Positions 8,900-19,807 are shown, counted from the stretch's first letter. The stretch: DNA of 64,000 bases from Heloderma charlesbogerti (GCA_026122225.1 JANEZZ010002066.1:1054001-1118000); one strand, 5' to 3'. A program made the numbers and translations. The notes: a model not told the origin generated them from the sequence alone.

Positions 8900-10278
8900 T
8901 AGGGTTGGCGGAGAATTTCTCCTGAAACTGCCGCCGCCGCCATTGCAATAAAAGAAAAAAAAAATGCCCCCTGATAGGCTACGTGACGATTAATGTAGCC
9001 TATCACGGCTAGATCTGCAAAGTCAGCCGTGATAGGCTACGTTAATCGTCACGTAGCCTATCACGGGTGACTTAAAAAAAAAAAAAAAAGCGCATACGGC
9101 TAATGGCGGCCCCCATAGGGCGCCGCCATTCCCGTTGTAGTCTACGTAAATCTTTACGTAGACTACGGCGAAAATAAGGGCAATGCTATTTGCATTGCCC
9201 TTATTTTCGCCGTAGTCTATGTAAAGATTTACGTAGACTACAGTGACCAAATAAGGAACGTGAATGGCGGCTCCCTATGGGGGCCGCCATTTGTGTACTC
9301 GCATTTTTTTTTTTAAAGTCACCCGTGATAGGCTATGTGACGATTTACGTAGCCTATCACAGCTGACTTTGCAGATCTAGCCGTGATAGGCTACGTTAAT
9401 CGTCACGTAGCCTATCACGGGGGCGGTTTTTTTTTTAACTTTTCTTGTAATGGCGGCGGCAGCAGCCGGTTGAAAGACTGGCTGCCGCCCCCGCCCCTGT
9501 CGAAGCCCTGCCGAACCGCCGCTGCGACCCGCCACCGGGAGCGACATTCAGGAAAGGTAAGTCCCATCCCGGGGGGGGGGGCTGAGAATTTCTCCCCGAA
9601 ACTACGTCGGGGGGCCGAATACGTTGGCACTCGGTCCCCCGAAGTTTCGGCGAGACATTCTCTGACACCCCGAGGAATTCCAATATGAAATGACCCCATT
9701 CACATCTCTCAGACTAATGCAGATTGAAACTTAGCTAACCATCTGACTTCACACTTTTCTGAATCTAGCTACGCAGTTATCTGCAGTTTAAATGTATGGA
9801 AATGCACTTTTAAAGTTCGAGAGGGGGAGAAAATCCAGATCTGAAAGAGCAGTCCTCGGTACTGCTACAGCAAATTGACCTGGAGTAAAGGAAGAAGTTG
9901 TATTAGGGTATACAGCTCAAAGATGGTGTTTTCTTCAAACTATCACAAAGACTAGAAACTAATTTGGGGGCTTTGTTTTGTCTTGCTTTTTCAAAGAAAG
10001 GCTAAGAAACTCAAGACGTTAAACGTTACGTAGCCTATCACGGGGGCGTTTTTTTTTTTTTAACTTTCTATTTCGCAGCCGGGCGAGGCGAGGCGCCTCC
10101 TCCCCAGCCTGAATTTCGGCTGGGCGAGGTGGGAAGCCTCCCCCCCGGCCTGAATTTCGGCCGGGCGAGGCGGGAAGCCTCCCCCCCCCGGCCTGAACTT
10201 CACGGGGGGAGCAGCGAAGCGCCTCCCCCCCACCGCGAAAAGCTTCAAGGACAGGTAAGGGACTTTCGTGCACCCCTA
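8900..10278. mobile_element. Composite family P element carrying a 344-bp cargo segment
   Basis: The outer flanks are AGGAAGTG (8892-8899) and AGGAAGAG (10279-10286), a 7-of-8 TSD, which argues that 8900-10278 moved as one unit. From left: TAGGGTTGGCGGAGAATTTC arm, a palindromic P core (GTGATAGGCTACGTTAATC hairpins; TAGTCTACGTAAATC hairpins; central GGGCAATGC hairpin), an arm with AAAGGTAAGTCCC, a decayed inner terminus CACCCCGA (9666-9673), the 344-bp non-palindromic cargo (9674-10017), then a half element from TTACGTAGCCTATCACGGGGG to GGTAAGGGACTTTCGTGCACCCCTA. Alternatively these are two adjacent elements with a chance flank match. Confidence 0.7.
9674..10017 (+). repeat. 344-bp segment duplicated in inverted orientation at 21429-21772
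   Basis: By base-by-base reading this is the reverse complement of 21429-21772 with equal length and a single difference (GAAAGAGC here, GAGAGAGC in the other copy as read on this strand). The similarity extends, with more changes, into the neighbouring P arm, including a shared inner boundary GGAATTCCTCGGG and the shared variant GACGTAGTTTCGG. It shows no coding frame and no palindromes, unlike the element around it. Confidence 0.92.
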
Positions 10279-10429
10279 AGGAAGAGCCCACCTATTGAGG
10301 GGCTCTTCGCCCTCTCAAATGGGTGGCACAAGCGCCTTCCCACTCAGTTCTGTTTTAACTGCCTCAGTAGTAGTGTCATGGAGAACTTCCTCTGTGGATT
10401 TTTCCTCAGCATGTTTGCTCTATTCAGGT

Positions 10430-10845
10430 ATAGAATGCCTGAATTAAACCTACCCATATACTACACTCATCATTTAAGGCCCTCTTCCAGGTGCCTCCGC
10501 TGAGGGAGGCTTGGAAGGTGGCAACAAGTGAGAGGGCCTTCTTGGTGGTTTCCCCCCAATTGTGTAATGATCTCCCCAGCAATGCCTGCCTGGTGCCAAA
10601 ATGGTTATGTTTTCAGCACCAGGTTAAGACCTTCCTCTACTCTCAGGTATTTGACAGCATATGATAACATTTTAATTTGGGTTCTGAATTCCTTACTGCT
10701 ATTAAAAGTGTTTAGCGTGTGTGTGTGTTTATATGTTTGTATGCAACAGTTTTTGTATTATGTACAATATTGTATTTTTAAGGTTTAATCTTTGTAAGCC
10801 ACCCAGAGAGCTTTGGGTATTGGGCGGTATCGAAATGTAATTTTT
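10430..10845 (+). mobile_element. L2-like LINE C-terminus and 3' tail
   Basis: The translation includes REAWKVATSERAFLVVSPQL and QVKTFLYSQVF, the ending common to L2-type ORF2 proteins, followed by an A/T-rich 3' UTR and the tail CCACCCAGAGAGCTTTGGGT...GGGCGGTATCGAAATG. Stops and lack of upstream domains mark it as a remnant. A (GT)n run lies near 10717. Confidence 0.8.
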
Positions 10846-11189
10846 TCCCTCAGCAAGCATGCTATTTCAATATCTGTTTTCCCCCGCCCTATATAGTATT
10901 TCTAGTTCTTCTTTCACTCCCCCTTTTCCTTTTTTTGGGGGGGGGGCGTCTGTCACATTCACCACACCCTGGTATGAGATTCTGTGATGAGGGAGCTTGT
11001 CAGTCATATTCAGTGAGATATTTGTGTCGTTCGGTGGGCAGCCCACCTTCCCAGTCTGCTATGGACATCCAGAAAATTGAATCTGGACTTCCGATTGGGC
11101 CTGAACTAATGTCCAGGCTGAAGTGCATGGGAGTGTTGTCACCATTGTGCTCCATGGCTCATATGCCTGAGGTAGCTATTTTGCAGAAC
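10846..11189. other. No recognised feature
   Basis: Unassigned sequence after the L2 tail; includes a G run near 10936. No exon is seen. Confidence 0.35.
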
Positions 11190-11300
11190 TGTTAGAAAAT
11201 AAGAATGCAAGAAGAACCCTCATGGATCAGATCAAAGGCTTCTTTTGTCCTCTATCTCTGTACTCCACAATGGCTAACCAGAAGGCCATGGGTGCATTAG
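11190..11300 (-). mobile_element. CR1/L3-like LINE 3' fragment
   Basis: AAGAACCCTCATGGATCAGATCAAAGGC...GGCTAACCAGAAGGCC resembles the reptilian LINE 3' sequence also seen at 51500-51790 (GATGGATCAGAGCATAG...GTGGCCAGCCAG). Confidence 0.6.
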
Positions 11301-11304
11301 CCCT

Positions 11305-11525
11305 CTCCAGGGCCAACCCTACCATAAGGCAGAGTGAGGTGGTCACCTCAGGTGGCAGATGCTGAAAGGCGCCAACAGAGAGAGCTGAGTGTCAAGTGGC
11401 CTGTTCTGAGCCCCCCAAGCTAACCTGCCGCCTTCAGATGCAGTGGAAGATGCTGTTCCATCGTCAGTGTTGAAGAAACGTTCCAGTCAGCATTTGTACA
11501 GTCAGCTTTTGTACAGTCAGCTGGC
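11305..11525. repeat. Unnamed dispersed repeat (copy also at 60925-61370)
   Basis: CCAACCCTACCATAAGGCAGAGTGAGGTGG... and the later CTAACCTGCCGCCTTCAG...GTTGAAGAAACG correspond in order to CCGTCCCTACCATTAGGCAGAGTGAG... and CTGGCCTGCTGCCCTCAG...GTTGAAATAAG near 60925 and 61285. I do not recognise the family. Confidence 0.6.
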
Positions 11526-11589
11526 CCTGGCCCTCTCTTGCCATTGTTTCCCAGCAACTGGGATTCAGACTTCCTCTGGTCTAGGAGGT

Positions 11590-11925
11590 TGTATACAGCC
11601 ATCATGACTGCACGCCATCAATATTCTCATCCTCCATGAATTTGGCCCTTTTGGGAGCCAGCCATTTTAGTGGCCATTACTACATCTTGTTGGAGTGAAT
11701 GCCATAGTTGAAGAACTATGGAAGGATCACATCCCACCGCTCAGCTTCATTAGATGAGCTGACCGGTGGAAGATTCAGGACAGATAAAAGAAGAGTTTCT
11801 TCACACAGCACAGAGTGAAATACAGAATTATCTACCACAAGACAGATAACCACCACTTTGGCTGGCTTTAAAAGGGGATTGGGCAAATTCATGGAGGATG
11901 AGTTTATCAATGGTTACTAGTCCTG
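11590..11925. mobile_element. LINE 3' fragments (CR1/L3-like), two orientations
   Basis: ATTCTCATCCTCCATGAATTTGGCCCTTTTGG...TTAGTGGCCATTACTACATC (11618-11730) reads as the minus-strand tail of a CR1/L3-like LINE. GTTTCTTCACACAGCACAGAGT...GCTTTAAAAGGGGATTGGGC (11795-11890) reads on the plus strand as a related ORF end (translation includes FLHTAQSEI). Both are short and decayed. Confidence 0.55.
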
Positions 11926-11927
11926 AT

Positions 11928-12232
11928 TAGGGATGTCAGAGAATTCTGCCACAGATCTCGGTGAGGCCGAATGCCAGTGCATTTGGCCCCCCGAAATCCA
12001 TGTTGGAACAAAGCCCCTGCCCCCCCAACCCACGAAAGGCGCACGAAACCGACCACTTACCTGCTGCCGTCTGTGCTGACTTGTGAATGGCGGCCGCCCT
12101 GCGGCTGCCATTCGCTGCTTCGTCATAGCCGTGATAGGCTATGTAAATACTTACGTAGCCTGTCATGGCTAATGCAGGGACGCCTTTTGTGTCCCTGAGG
12201 AGGCCGTGATAGGCTATGTAAGTATTTATGTC
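11928..12232. mobile_element. Family P element, right part missing
   Basis: Begins TAGGGATGTCAGAGAATTCTGCC and carries the GAGGCCGAATGCCAGTGCATTTGGCC arm, an outward CCACTTACCTGC (about 12053-12064), a GTGAATGGCGGCCGCC hairpin and one GTGATAGGCTATGTAAATACTTACGTAGCC hairpin. A second hairpin starts at about 12208 and is cut just past its axis, at about 12232. Confidence 0.75.
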
Positions 12233-12418
12233 CGTGGCCGGAACTGTTCCCCTTGACTCTCCTTTCTAAAGTAAAAAGCTCCAAATGTTCCTTGCATCTG
12301 GGCAAGTTTGAAGTGGTACCCGTTCTTTGCTCTCTGCTCAGAGGGTATACAGTAACCTGGCTGCATTGGGTTAAGACCAAACTACACATTCTACTAATTG
12401 TCGTAGTGTAGTTGACAC

Positions 12419-12794
12419 TAGGGATGTTGTGGGTATCTGGAGGCTTGCTCTTTTACATAAAGGGGCTTTTTGCACAAATGACGGCTCTAAATAAGCTCAT
12501 TCATACAAACATTACAGGTGTAAATGGTCCTGTAATGTTGTGTAGACCTGTAATGTTGTGTAAATGGACTTCTTTATGGCTGCCGTTTGCATAAAAAGCT
12601 CCTTTACGTAAAGGAGTGAGCTGCCATTTTCCTCAAAATGGTGGCTCGGCGAGGGATTGGGTAGCTACGTGCCTCTCACTGCCTTCCTGCAGACTGGCTG
12701 GCAGCTTACACCCTGTGCTGAACAGGGTCAGGTGGCTGGTGGGGGTCCATTGAGCAGCGTGCGACGTGAACCCGGGGAAGTTTGCCCATCCCTA
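12419..12794. mobile_element. Family Q hAT element with 8-bp TSD
   Basis: Flanked by GTTGACAC (12411-12418) and GCTGACAC (12795-12802), 7 of 8 identical. Ends are TAGGGATGTTGTGGGTATCTGG and GTTTGCCCATCCCTA. The core holds the family's CCTGTAATGTTGTGTA...TGGCTGCCGTTTGC palindromic segment and AAAATGGTGGCTCGGCGAGG. Confidence 0.85.
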
Positions 12795-12802
12795 GCTGAC
12801 AC

Positions 12803-13699
12803 TGCTATTCTTCTTTACTCTTTTGTAAGGCTGTGCGGTCCCAACCTGGATTGGGATCTTGGTGCTTCAGGAGGAGGGTTTAAGCTTCCCGATCCGTTTC
12901 CCCTCCCAACGGGTGTCTGGGGTGGGGGGGCCTTAATCTCTCTTCTCCTGAAGTTCCATGTTCCCAATCTGGATTGGGACTACACATACTTACACAAAAA
13001 TAAAGAAACATAGTGTCAGCTTCACGGGAGTGATTCGTAGAATGTGTAGTTCGGCCCTCGGTCTGCAGAATGTTGTATTTCATGAAAGAAATGGTGCTAT
13101 ATTTGTATTAGAAGTAACATGGCTGAAAGGGTCGGAGTCCCTTTGGGGTTTAGTATTTCACGAAACGATTTATGAATTGAAGCTCCTTTTTAGGGTTAAC
13201 TTTAGCTGATGAAATGTGTCCCTTTTGTCATTGAAATAGAGCAAACTCTGAAAAGAGCCTCATCTTGTCCTATGATGTCAGTGAAAGGGAAGTACAATAT
13301 GGTGAGCGAGTTTCTGGGTACTCGGGAACCAAACGCCACAACACTACTGAATAGGAATTGCACCCAGTGCAGATTGAGAAGTGCTTCCTAGTTTGCCTTT
13401 CCTGCGTGATAACGGTTTGAAGTGTACAGCTCAAGTGGCTAGTCCAAAGTCTGCATGAACATCTGGAGGCATGCAGTTAGGGTGCATGTGTGTGATGAAT
13501 ACACTGAGCAGAATGTTGAAATCATAGCATTTATGTCGAGACAAAGTGTCTTGGCATGAGGTGAACATCCTATTTTTGGACCTGTTTTGATTAACATCTA
13601 CAGGACCTGCCTGGGAGGTACAGAGTAAGCCCAGATTCTCCTTTTCATCAGATCCCATTGTGGTGGTCACTTCCTCGAATGGAAGAGGGTGAATAATGT
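12803..13699. other. No recognised feature
   Basis: About 900 bases without a gene. A short imperfect inverted repeat occurs at about 12838-12980 (CCCAACCTGGATTGGGATC and CCCAATCTGGATTGGGACT, both near-palindromes). The rest is unassigned. Confidence 0.4.
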
Positions 13700-14248
13700 T
13701 AACCTAAACAGGGCAGAGGTGATGATAGTGGGTGATGTGGTGGACTGGTTAGCTGGGGAAATGCCTTCTCTGCATAGAATTATACTTTATAATTTTATAT
13801 ATTATATATAAAGAGGAGATTCAAGGATCACCTTGGAACCCAGCATTGCTACTGGATGATGGCTGTGGTCTGAATTACTTTTTATGAGCTTTGGGTGATT
13901 TGCCATCTGCACCCACTGCTGAAAAATGTAACCTGGCTATTGAAATTCATCCACTAGTGAGGCTAGGTTAGACTACTGTAAGAAGCTTTACATGGGGCTG
14001 CCCTTGAAAATGGTCTGGATAGTCCGACTGTTAAATAATGCTACTCCTCTTGTTAACAAGCAGAAATTGTCAAAACCATAACACGCTAGTGCTGAAACAT
14101 CTGCATTAGTTCCCTGATTGGTTCCCTGAATTCAGAATGTTGAATTTGATCTTTAAAATCCCTACATGGTTGGTGCCCTGACCATATCAGGAATGCTTTC
14201 TCCCATATTATTCCCTGCAAAGGTTTTAAGATGTCCCAACACAGCTGT
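13700..14248 (+). pseudogene. L2-like LINE ORF2 fragment (RT C-terminal region)
   Basis: The plus strand reads, with frameshifts, as the post-catalytic part of an L2-type reverse transcriptase: GGTTAGACTACTGTAAGAAGC...TGGGGCTGCCCTTGAAAATGG corresponds to the RLDYCN...YMGLPLK region, followed by the HWLP-type region and ATCTTTAAAATCCCTACATGG. It is broken by stops. A hAT element follows at 14257, and an L2-type tail at 15479-15600 may be its displaced 3' end. Confidence 0.7.
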
Positions 14249-14256
14249 GCTCCAAG

Positions 14257-14885
14257 TAGGGATGGTGGAGAATTCCGCCACAGACTCCAGTTCTTCTAAA
14301 GAATCTGCCCCTCCCCGAGTCTGTGGTGGAACAGAACACTTACCTCCACCTCCCTGAGGAATCCTCTTTGTCGGGATCCTCCGGCTCTGGATTGCCAGTG
14401 ATACGGCCACCATGCCATATCGCTGGCTGAAGAGGACTGACTTTGGATGCAACTGGCGTCCAGGACGCCGTTTGCGGCAGTAAAAGTCTTAGTTTGAGGT
14501 CAATGCAGTCGTAAATGGCTGCATTTAGCTTAAACTAAGACCTTTACGGCTGCAAATGGTATCCTGGACGCCGTTTGCGTCCCTGCTTTTCATTCATGCG
14601 TTAGGCTATGCATATATTTGCATAGCCTATCACGTAAAACAGGGATGCAAATGGCATTCTGGGCGCAATTTGTGGCCCTGTTTTTTCACGCCCACAGTCA
14701 TTCAATACCCCTCAGCCAGCGATACGGCATGGCGGCCGTATCGCTGGCGCTTCGGAGCCAGTGGCTCTGCAGAATTGCCGTGGAGTGGAGCCAGCCAAAG
14801 AGGATTCCAGGGGGAGGAATGGATCGCTTCCATCCCATGGGCGGATTCCCCACGGACCAGCAGGTAGGGAATCCGCCCATCCCTA
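14257..14885. mobile_element. hAT element of family P (GATACGGC variant) with 8-bp TSD
   Basis: Flanks are GCTCCAAG (14249-14256) and TCTCCAAG (14886-14893), 7 of 8. Ends are TAGGGATGGTGGAGAATTCC and GGAATCCGCCCATCCCTA. The interior has GATACGGCCACCATGCCATA / GATACGGCATGGCGGCCG repeats in opposite orientation, a CTTAGTTTGAGGTCAATGCAG / CTGCATTTAGCTTAAACTAAG palindrome, and a GCGTTAGGCTATGCATATATT hairpin. Left arm has an outward CACTTACCTCC motif. Confidence 0.85.
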
Positions 14886-15049
14886 TCTCCAAGGGCCATC
14901 CTTCTGGGAAGTGAGATTCGCTTCTACTAGGAGCAGAGCCTAGTATAGTACATTCTCTTGAGAGGGCAATCCTTTTGCCTTCATTTTTAGAATTCTGCCA
15001 GGCATTTTAGATTTAACTGAAAGTGTGTTCTTACTCTTGCTTCTTATTT

Positions 15050-15478
15050 ATTTATTTATTTCATTTCATTTCATTTCTATACCGCCCAATAGCCGAAGCT
15101 CTCTGGGCGGTTCACAAAAACTAAAACCAAACAACATACAATAAAACAATTTAAAATATATAGAACATTAAAACCACAATATAACAATGCAACCACAATA
15201 AAACCTAGCAGCAGTACAGGAGTTTAAAATACAGATTTAAAACAGCAAAGATAAAAATTTAGAAAGCTAAAATGCCTGGGAAAATAAAAAGGTCTTCACC
15301 TGGCGCCGAAAGGAGTACAATGTAGGCGCCAGGCGAACCTCACTAGGGAGCTCATTCCAGAGCCGGGGTGCCACAACAGAAAAAGCCCTCCTCCTAGTAG
15401 CCACCCGCCTCACTTCCTTTGGCAGGGGCTCACGGAGAAGGGCCGCTGATGATGATCTTAAGGTCCGGGCAGGCATAT
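15050..15478 (-). mobile_element. L2-like LINE C-terminus and 3' UTR
   Basis: Minus-strand translation ends with RRAFSVVAPRLWNELPSEVR and RRQVKTFLF, typical of the L2-type C-terminus, then the tail TTGTGAACCGCCCAGAGAGC...GGGCGGTATAGAAATG and an (AAAT)n run. This is the best-preserved L2-type end in the window. The upstream domains are missing. Confidence 0.88.
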
Positions 15479-15600
15479 ATTCTTTTTTGTATTGTTCTAT
15501 TTTAATGTTTTAGATGTAGTTGTAGATGTAAAAAAATAATGTAAACCTCCTTGGGACCTTATATTAAAAGGATGGATAGCAATGTTTGAAATAAATCCAT
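15479..15600 (+). mobile_element. L2-like LINE 3' UTR tail
   Basis: GTAAACCTCCTTGGGACCTTAT...AAAGGATGGATAGCAATG...AAATAAA has the layout of an L2-type tail on the plus strand. It may belong to the ORF fragment at 13700-14248, with the minus-strand copy inserted between. Confidence 0.5.
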
Positions 15601-16069
15601 TTTCAATAGCACCTTTTATTGTGCACAGACCTTTATGTTCGTCTTCAATAACAAACCTAGGTCGGAGGGATGTCATTATTATTTTCCACTAAACAGAAGA
15701 GAACAACTTGCTAACAACTTTCCATAGAGTTAATCGTTGAGCAAACATTTGAATCCAGCTCCAAGGTCCACTATGCTACAATGTCTCACACCCGAGCACA
15801 CCATGTTCAAATTAACACCTGAAGTTGGACCTCCTCTAGTTGATAGGGGTAGCTTTACATGTTTCAGTGGGGAGCGGGGGCATGATTCCAAGCAGGGTTC
15901 AAATGTCCATGAGTACCAAGCAAGGTACTCATGTTCCAAAGAAATTGAAAATAGAGCTTTATGAGAATTTTGTTTTTGACTTGAATTTGCCTTGTTAGGA
16001 CCTCTGGATGTGAACGCAAGAGTGCATTTGGGCGGGCGGGGGGGAGCTCACATGTTCCAGAACTAATGT
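15601..16069. other. No recognised feature
   Basis: Unassigned sequence; no exon. A short inverted pair (GAGTACCAAGCAAGGTACTC near 15911) is present. Confidence 0.4.
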
Positions 16070-16315
16070 TCACATTTGGAAAATGTGCACTTTAAAAATG
16101 TGTACTTTAAAAACAGTGCTTAAAAAATAATAATACACATTTTCACACTTTAGCCTGTGTGGGAAAAGTGCGCACTTAAAAAAATATGTACCGAAATGCA
16201 GACTTTCCTGTTTGAATGAAAAGAAATACAGATTGCAAGAGAAAATGGGAATGAGCCAATTTGAACTTTGAGGTGAAGTTCGGAGAATCTTAGCGATCTT
16301 GAACATTGACGACTT
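16070..16315. mobile_element. Family K repeat fragment
   Basis: Contains GGAAAATGTGCACTTTAAAAATG, AAAAGTGCGCACTT and GAACTTTGAGGTGAAGTTCGGAGAA, shared in order with the other K copies. Ends are not intact. Confidence 0.6.
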
Positions 16316-17452
16316 CCCCATTGGTAATCAGAAAAACAAGTGCATTTTCAGTAAAGATGGACTGAATATCTGCTTTCACTTTTCACAGGGCCATTCGTCT
16401 CCTGCATGTAGTGGGGAGAAATATTCTGGGGTGGGGGTGCAGGTTCAGGGTGGGATTTTAAGAATTTCCACATGCGAGTGTGTGTATGTTTGTGCAAGTT
16501 CTTACCTTTAAATATGAGGTGGCTATGGGGCTTCCTTTCTTTTACCAAACTAAAAAAAAAAAAAGCCTTCTTACTGCTTGATGTAGCAGCTTGGCTACAT
16601 TCCTAGGACAGAAATCCCCTTGATGCTACATGTAGTGTCATTCCCAGTTGCTCAAGCACTTGGTTGAGTGGCTACTTTTGGGGAGGGGTGAAAGAAAGAA
16701 AGGGGCTGTGCTGTTGGTCCTTCCCCTGATATCAGACAGCCCCCACTCCCAACATCTGAGCAGGAAATCGAATGCATATAGGCTTTTATACAGTCTGGAA
16801 ACTCAATAGTTAGGGATGTATGAGAATTCTTTGGAGGCAGGATGAAAACCTGAGTGATTTTTCTGGTTTGGCGTTGGTGGATTTCGTTCCGTTTCCCCCT
16901 GCTGGCGTTGACTTGATCTGTAGCGAGTTGATCCAATAGGTGGATACCGTTTTTTTAAAAACCTTATGCCAATATGCAAAACTGGATCCTTTCTTGCGGG
17001 GTGGTGATGGGGACCTTGGAATTTGCACAAATGGGGTCGTGATATTTTTTAAAAATATTTTTTTAATCGGCAATTTGTGGATTACCGTAAGTCTGCCTGT
17101 CCACTCTGTGGCCCTGCAGAGGCATATCACCTTCTTGTCAATATCCTTGTCAGTTTCATCCTCGCCACACACTAATTCCCTTAGCCCCACAGAGCCATAT
17201 TCCCTACTTGTCAAAGAACATGTCAATCCCCCAACCCACCCTGGCTCTTCGCTTCGGAATTCCCAGTGTTGCATATCTCTACCAATCGTGCAGTGTTCAA
17301 GATCACATGGAAGCCTTCACATGTGGGGAACTGTACAATGGCAGGAGCGGGCCAGTGGTGCACCCCCTCTGCTCCTTTAATGTGTGTGGGAGATAGTGTC
17401 TGATCCTCAAAACTCCTAGCTTGAGCTCTGCAGCTATGACTTTCCTATGACT
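16316..17452. other. Unassigned sequence with one TAGGGATG end
   Basis: No gene is seen. TAGGGATGTATGAGAATTC at 16811 looks like a hAT-element left terminus, but no matching right end or TSD was found. Open frames across 16940-17380 have no recognisable domain. Confidence 0.4.
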
Positions 17453-17460
17453 CCCTAAAG

Positions 17461-17586
17461 CAGCCTTCCCTCACCTGGTGCCCTCCAGATGTGTTGGACT
17501 GCAACTCCTTTCATTCCCAGCTGCCCAGTGGCCATGCTGGGAATACAGTCCAACACATCTGGAATGCGCTACATTGAGGAAGGTAG
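17461..17586. mobile_element. Palindromic hAT MITE (CAGCCTTCC type) with perfect TSD
   Basis: CCCTAAAG occurs at 17453-17460 and 17587-17594. The element runs from CAGCCTTCCCTCACCTGGTG to GAGGAAGGTAG and its halves pair (CCAGATGTGTTGGACTGCAA / TACAGTCCAACACATCTGG). This short MITE type is common in lizards. Other copies lie at 29879, 32829, 47455 and 63194. Confidence 0.88.
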
Positions 17587-17594
17587 CCCTAAAG

Positions 17595-18169
17595 ATTTTC
17601 TGCTAGCTGTGAGAATCCTGTTTCTCTAGCCCCAATAAACAAGATTAAGAGTTGGGATGGAGTGGAATAAATCTGCCTTAAACCATTGTCTCTACTTTAT
17701 CTGCTGAGGCTGGCACTTAAGAGTCTGATAGCACATTCTCATAAATGTCTGTTGGACAAGGCCTCGTTCATGGTGGTTTGGCATACATCAAAATCCTGTC
17801 CGGCAGAGAATATTCAGTACATCATCTTGACTTAAAGTTGGCTTGATTTGCCAAGCTTTGGGTACAGAGATAGGGAGTGGAGCTTTATTACTGTTTGGAT
17901 TTGTGCCTGAAAGGAAGCTGACCTTTCGTTGGTCTTCGTGCCTTACGTTTCAGCACACAGCAATACAGCATTTTTGTAGTTGTGTACCAAAGAGAAGAGC
18001 CATTACAGATTTTTAAAAAGCTTCAGCCAATATTGTGTATGTTTTTGCAGGGTAATCTGAAACTTCTTGTTACTTAAACCCCATACAGACATGCTTGACT
18101 CCCTGCAAACCGTAGTTTGCAAATCAATGAGCTGGCCTCAGGCACATGCACACCCCACCTCCTTATGAT
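17595..18169. other. No recognised feature
   Basis: About 575 bases with no exon, RNA gene or named repeat visible. Confidence 0.4.
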
Positions 18170-19190
18170 GCCCATTTTCTATTTTTATTTGTTTTATTTA
18201 TTTAAAACATTTGTATCCTGCCCTATATCATTAGGATCTCAGGGCAGCGTACAGATAAAATCAATTTAAACAGTGTGGAACAATAAGTAATGTAAACAGC
18301 TAAAAACATATTAAAGCCATTAAACAAGCTAATTTAATATCTAAAACAATAAAATAATTAAAACAGTGTACAAACTCAAGGAATCCAATTAGCCCAGGCC
18401 TTGGTAAAAAGCCATGTTTTAACTTGGTGCTGAAATCATAGACTCATAGAAGAGTAGGGTTGGAAGGGGCCTAGAAGACCATTGAGTCCAACCCCCTGCT
18501 CGATGCAGGAATCCAAGTCAAGCATCCCTGACAAGTGACTGTCCAGCTTCATCTTGAAGGCCTCCAGTGTGGGAGAGCCCTCTACCTCCCTAGGTAATTG
18601 GTTCCATTGTCGTATTGCTCTAACAGTCAGGATGTTTTTCCTGATTTTTAGCTGGAATCTGGCTTCCTGTAACTTGAACCCATTGTTCCGTGTCCTGCAC
18701 TCTGGGATGATTGAGAAGAGATCCTGGCCTTCCTCTCTGTGACAACATTTCAAGTCCTTGAAGAGCGCTATCACATCTCCCCTCAGCCTTCTCTTCTCAA
18801 AGCTAAACATGCCCAGTTCTTTCAGTCTCTCCTCATAAGGCTTTGTTTCCAGTGCCCTGATCATCTTCATTGCCCTGATCTGAACCCTCTCCTGGAGGCC
18901 ATTTAAAATGAAACCAATGTCTGCACCAATCGGTCCTCCAAGGGGAGGGCATTCCACAACTGGGATACCACAGCAGAAAAAACTCTCTTCCATGTCCCAC
19001 CATAGCGTATGTCTTGCACTGGTGGGACGCAGAGGAGAGCTCCTCCAACAGATCTTAATCCTTGGGTAGGCATATATAGGTGGAGGTGCTCCCTCAAATA
19101 TCGAGGTCCCAAGCCGCTTAGGGCTTTAGTCACTAGCACCTTGAATTCGGACCGGAAATGTATTGGCAGCCAGTGCAATTTCTAAAGTGA
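18170..19190 (-). pseudogene. L2-like LINE 3' part, interrupted by CR1
   Basis: The tail lies at 18170-18432 (plus strand CATTTGTATCCTGCCC...GGGCAGCGTACAGATAAAA). The ORF C-terminus lies at 18905-19190; its minus-strand translation has MHWLPIHFRSEFKVLVTKAL and LWNALPLEDRL up to LVSF. The missing next residues (QHQVKTWLFTKAW) are found in the 18380-18432 part. So one L2-type LINE was split by the CR1 at 18433-18904. Frameshifts show it is dead. Confidence 0.82.
18433..18904 (-). mobile_element. CR1 LINE 3' fragment inserted in L2
   Basis: Minus-strand frame carries ALETKPYEERLKELGMFSFE through CRTRNNGFKLQEARFQLKIR to HLSGML, then the 3' UTR and the complement of ATCATAGACTCATAGAAGAG at the plus-strand left. 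A clean frame of about 150 codons survives. 5' truncated. Confidence 0.9.
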
Positions 19191-19214
19191 ATTTCCCTGC
19201 TTTCTCTTGGTAAC

Positions 19215-19410
19215 CTTAACCATGTTATTTTTATGTATTTATCCCACCTTTCTTCCAAGAAGCTCAGGGCATCTCCTCCCCCTTTTGTATCATTACAAGA
19301 ACCTTGGAGATAGGTTTGGCTGAGAGTTATTGACTGGCCCAAGGTCATAGCTGAGTCAGAATTCGAACCCAGGTCTCCCCAGTCTTAATCTAACACTCTC
19401 CCCACCCCCC
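19215..19410 (-). mobile_element. tRNA-derived SINE
   Basis: On the minus strand: GACCTGGGTTCGAATTCTGAC (B-box region), then ATGACCTTGGGCCAGTCAAT, ACTCTCAGCCAAACCTATC and GGAAGAAAGGTGGGATAAAT, the same plan as the SINE at 46117. Confidence 0.8.
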
Positions 19411-19807
19411 AATTCCCATGTTTAATTTAATTTTAATATAATAGAGTACAAATTGGACAGAAAACATACTTTAAGATCTAGGTATTATATATAACATAGA
19501 CTAATAAATATAATAATTACCCAATTAATCACTACATTTTTTTTTCATTGACAATTTGATTGGTTAAATATATCAATCCTGATGTTTACTCTGAGTTGAT
19601 TATGTCTGTTCCAGTTATGAAAGAATTTATCAGTCACTCCTTTTCCCCCTCCATCTATCATAAGGTTTAGGCACTTCAGTTCAGCAGTCTAAGCAGTACA
19701 CCATACTACACTGGCTATGTATCATATTGTTTTTGTCATTGTTGCATCTTGTGCACCAATGCTGACTGCAGTGAATTTGAACATGTCTCCCTTGTAAATG
19801 TGGTTGA
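19411..19807. other. A/T-rich sequence, nothing recognised
   Basis: Low-complexity, A/T-rich stretch without an identifiable gene or repeat. Confidence 0.35.

Noticed and set aside
9100..9300. A strict TAGTCTACGTAAA regulatory element (CRE-like ACGT sites)
   Set aside because: The ACGT words are hairpin stems of the transposon, repeated in every copy; no promoter context is visible.
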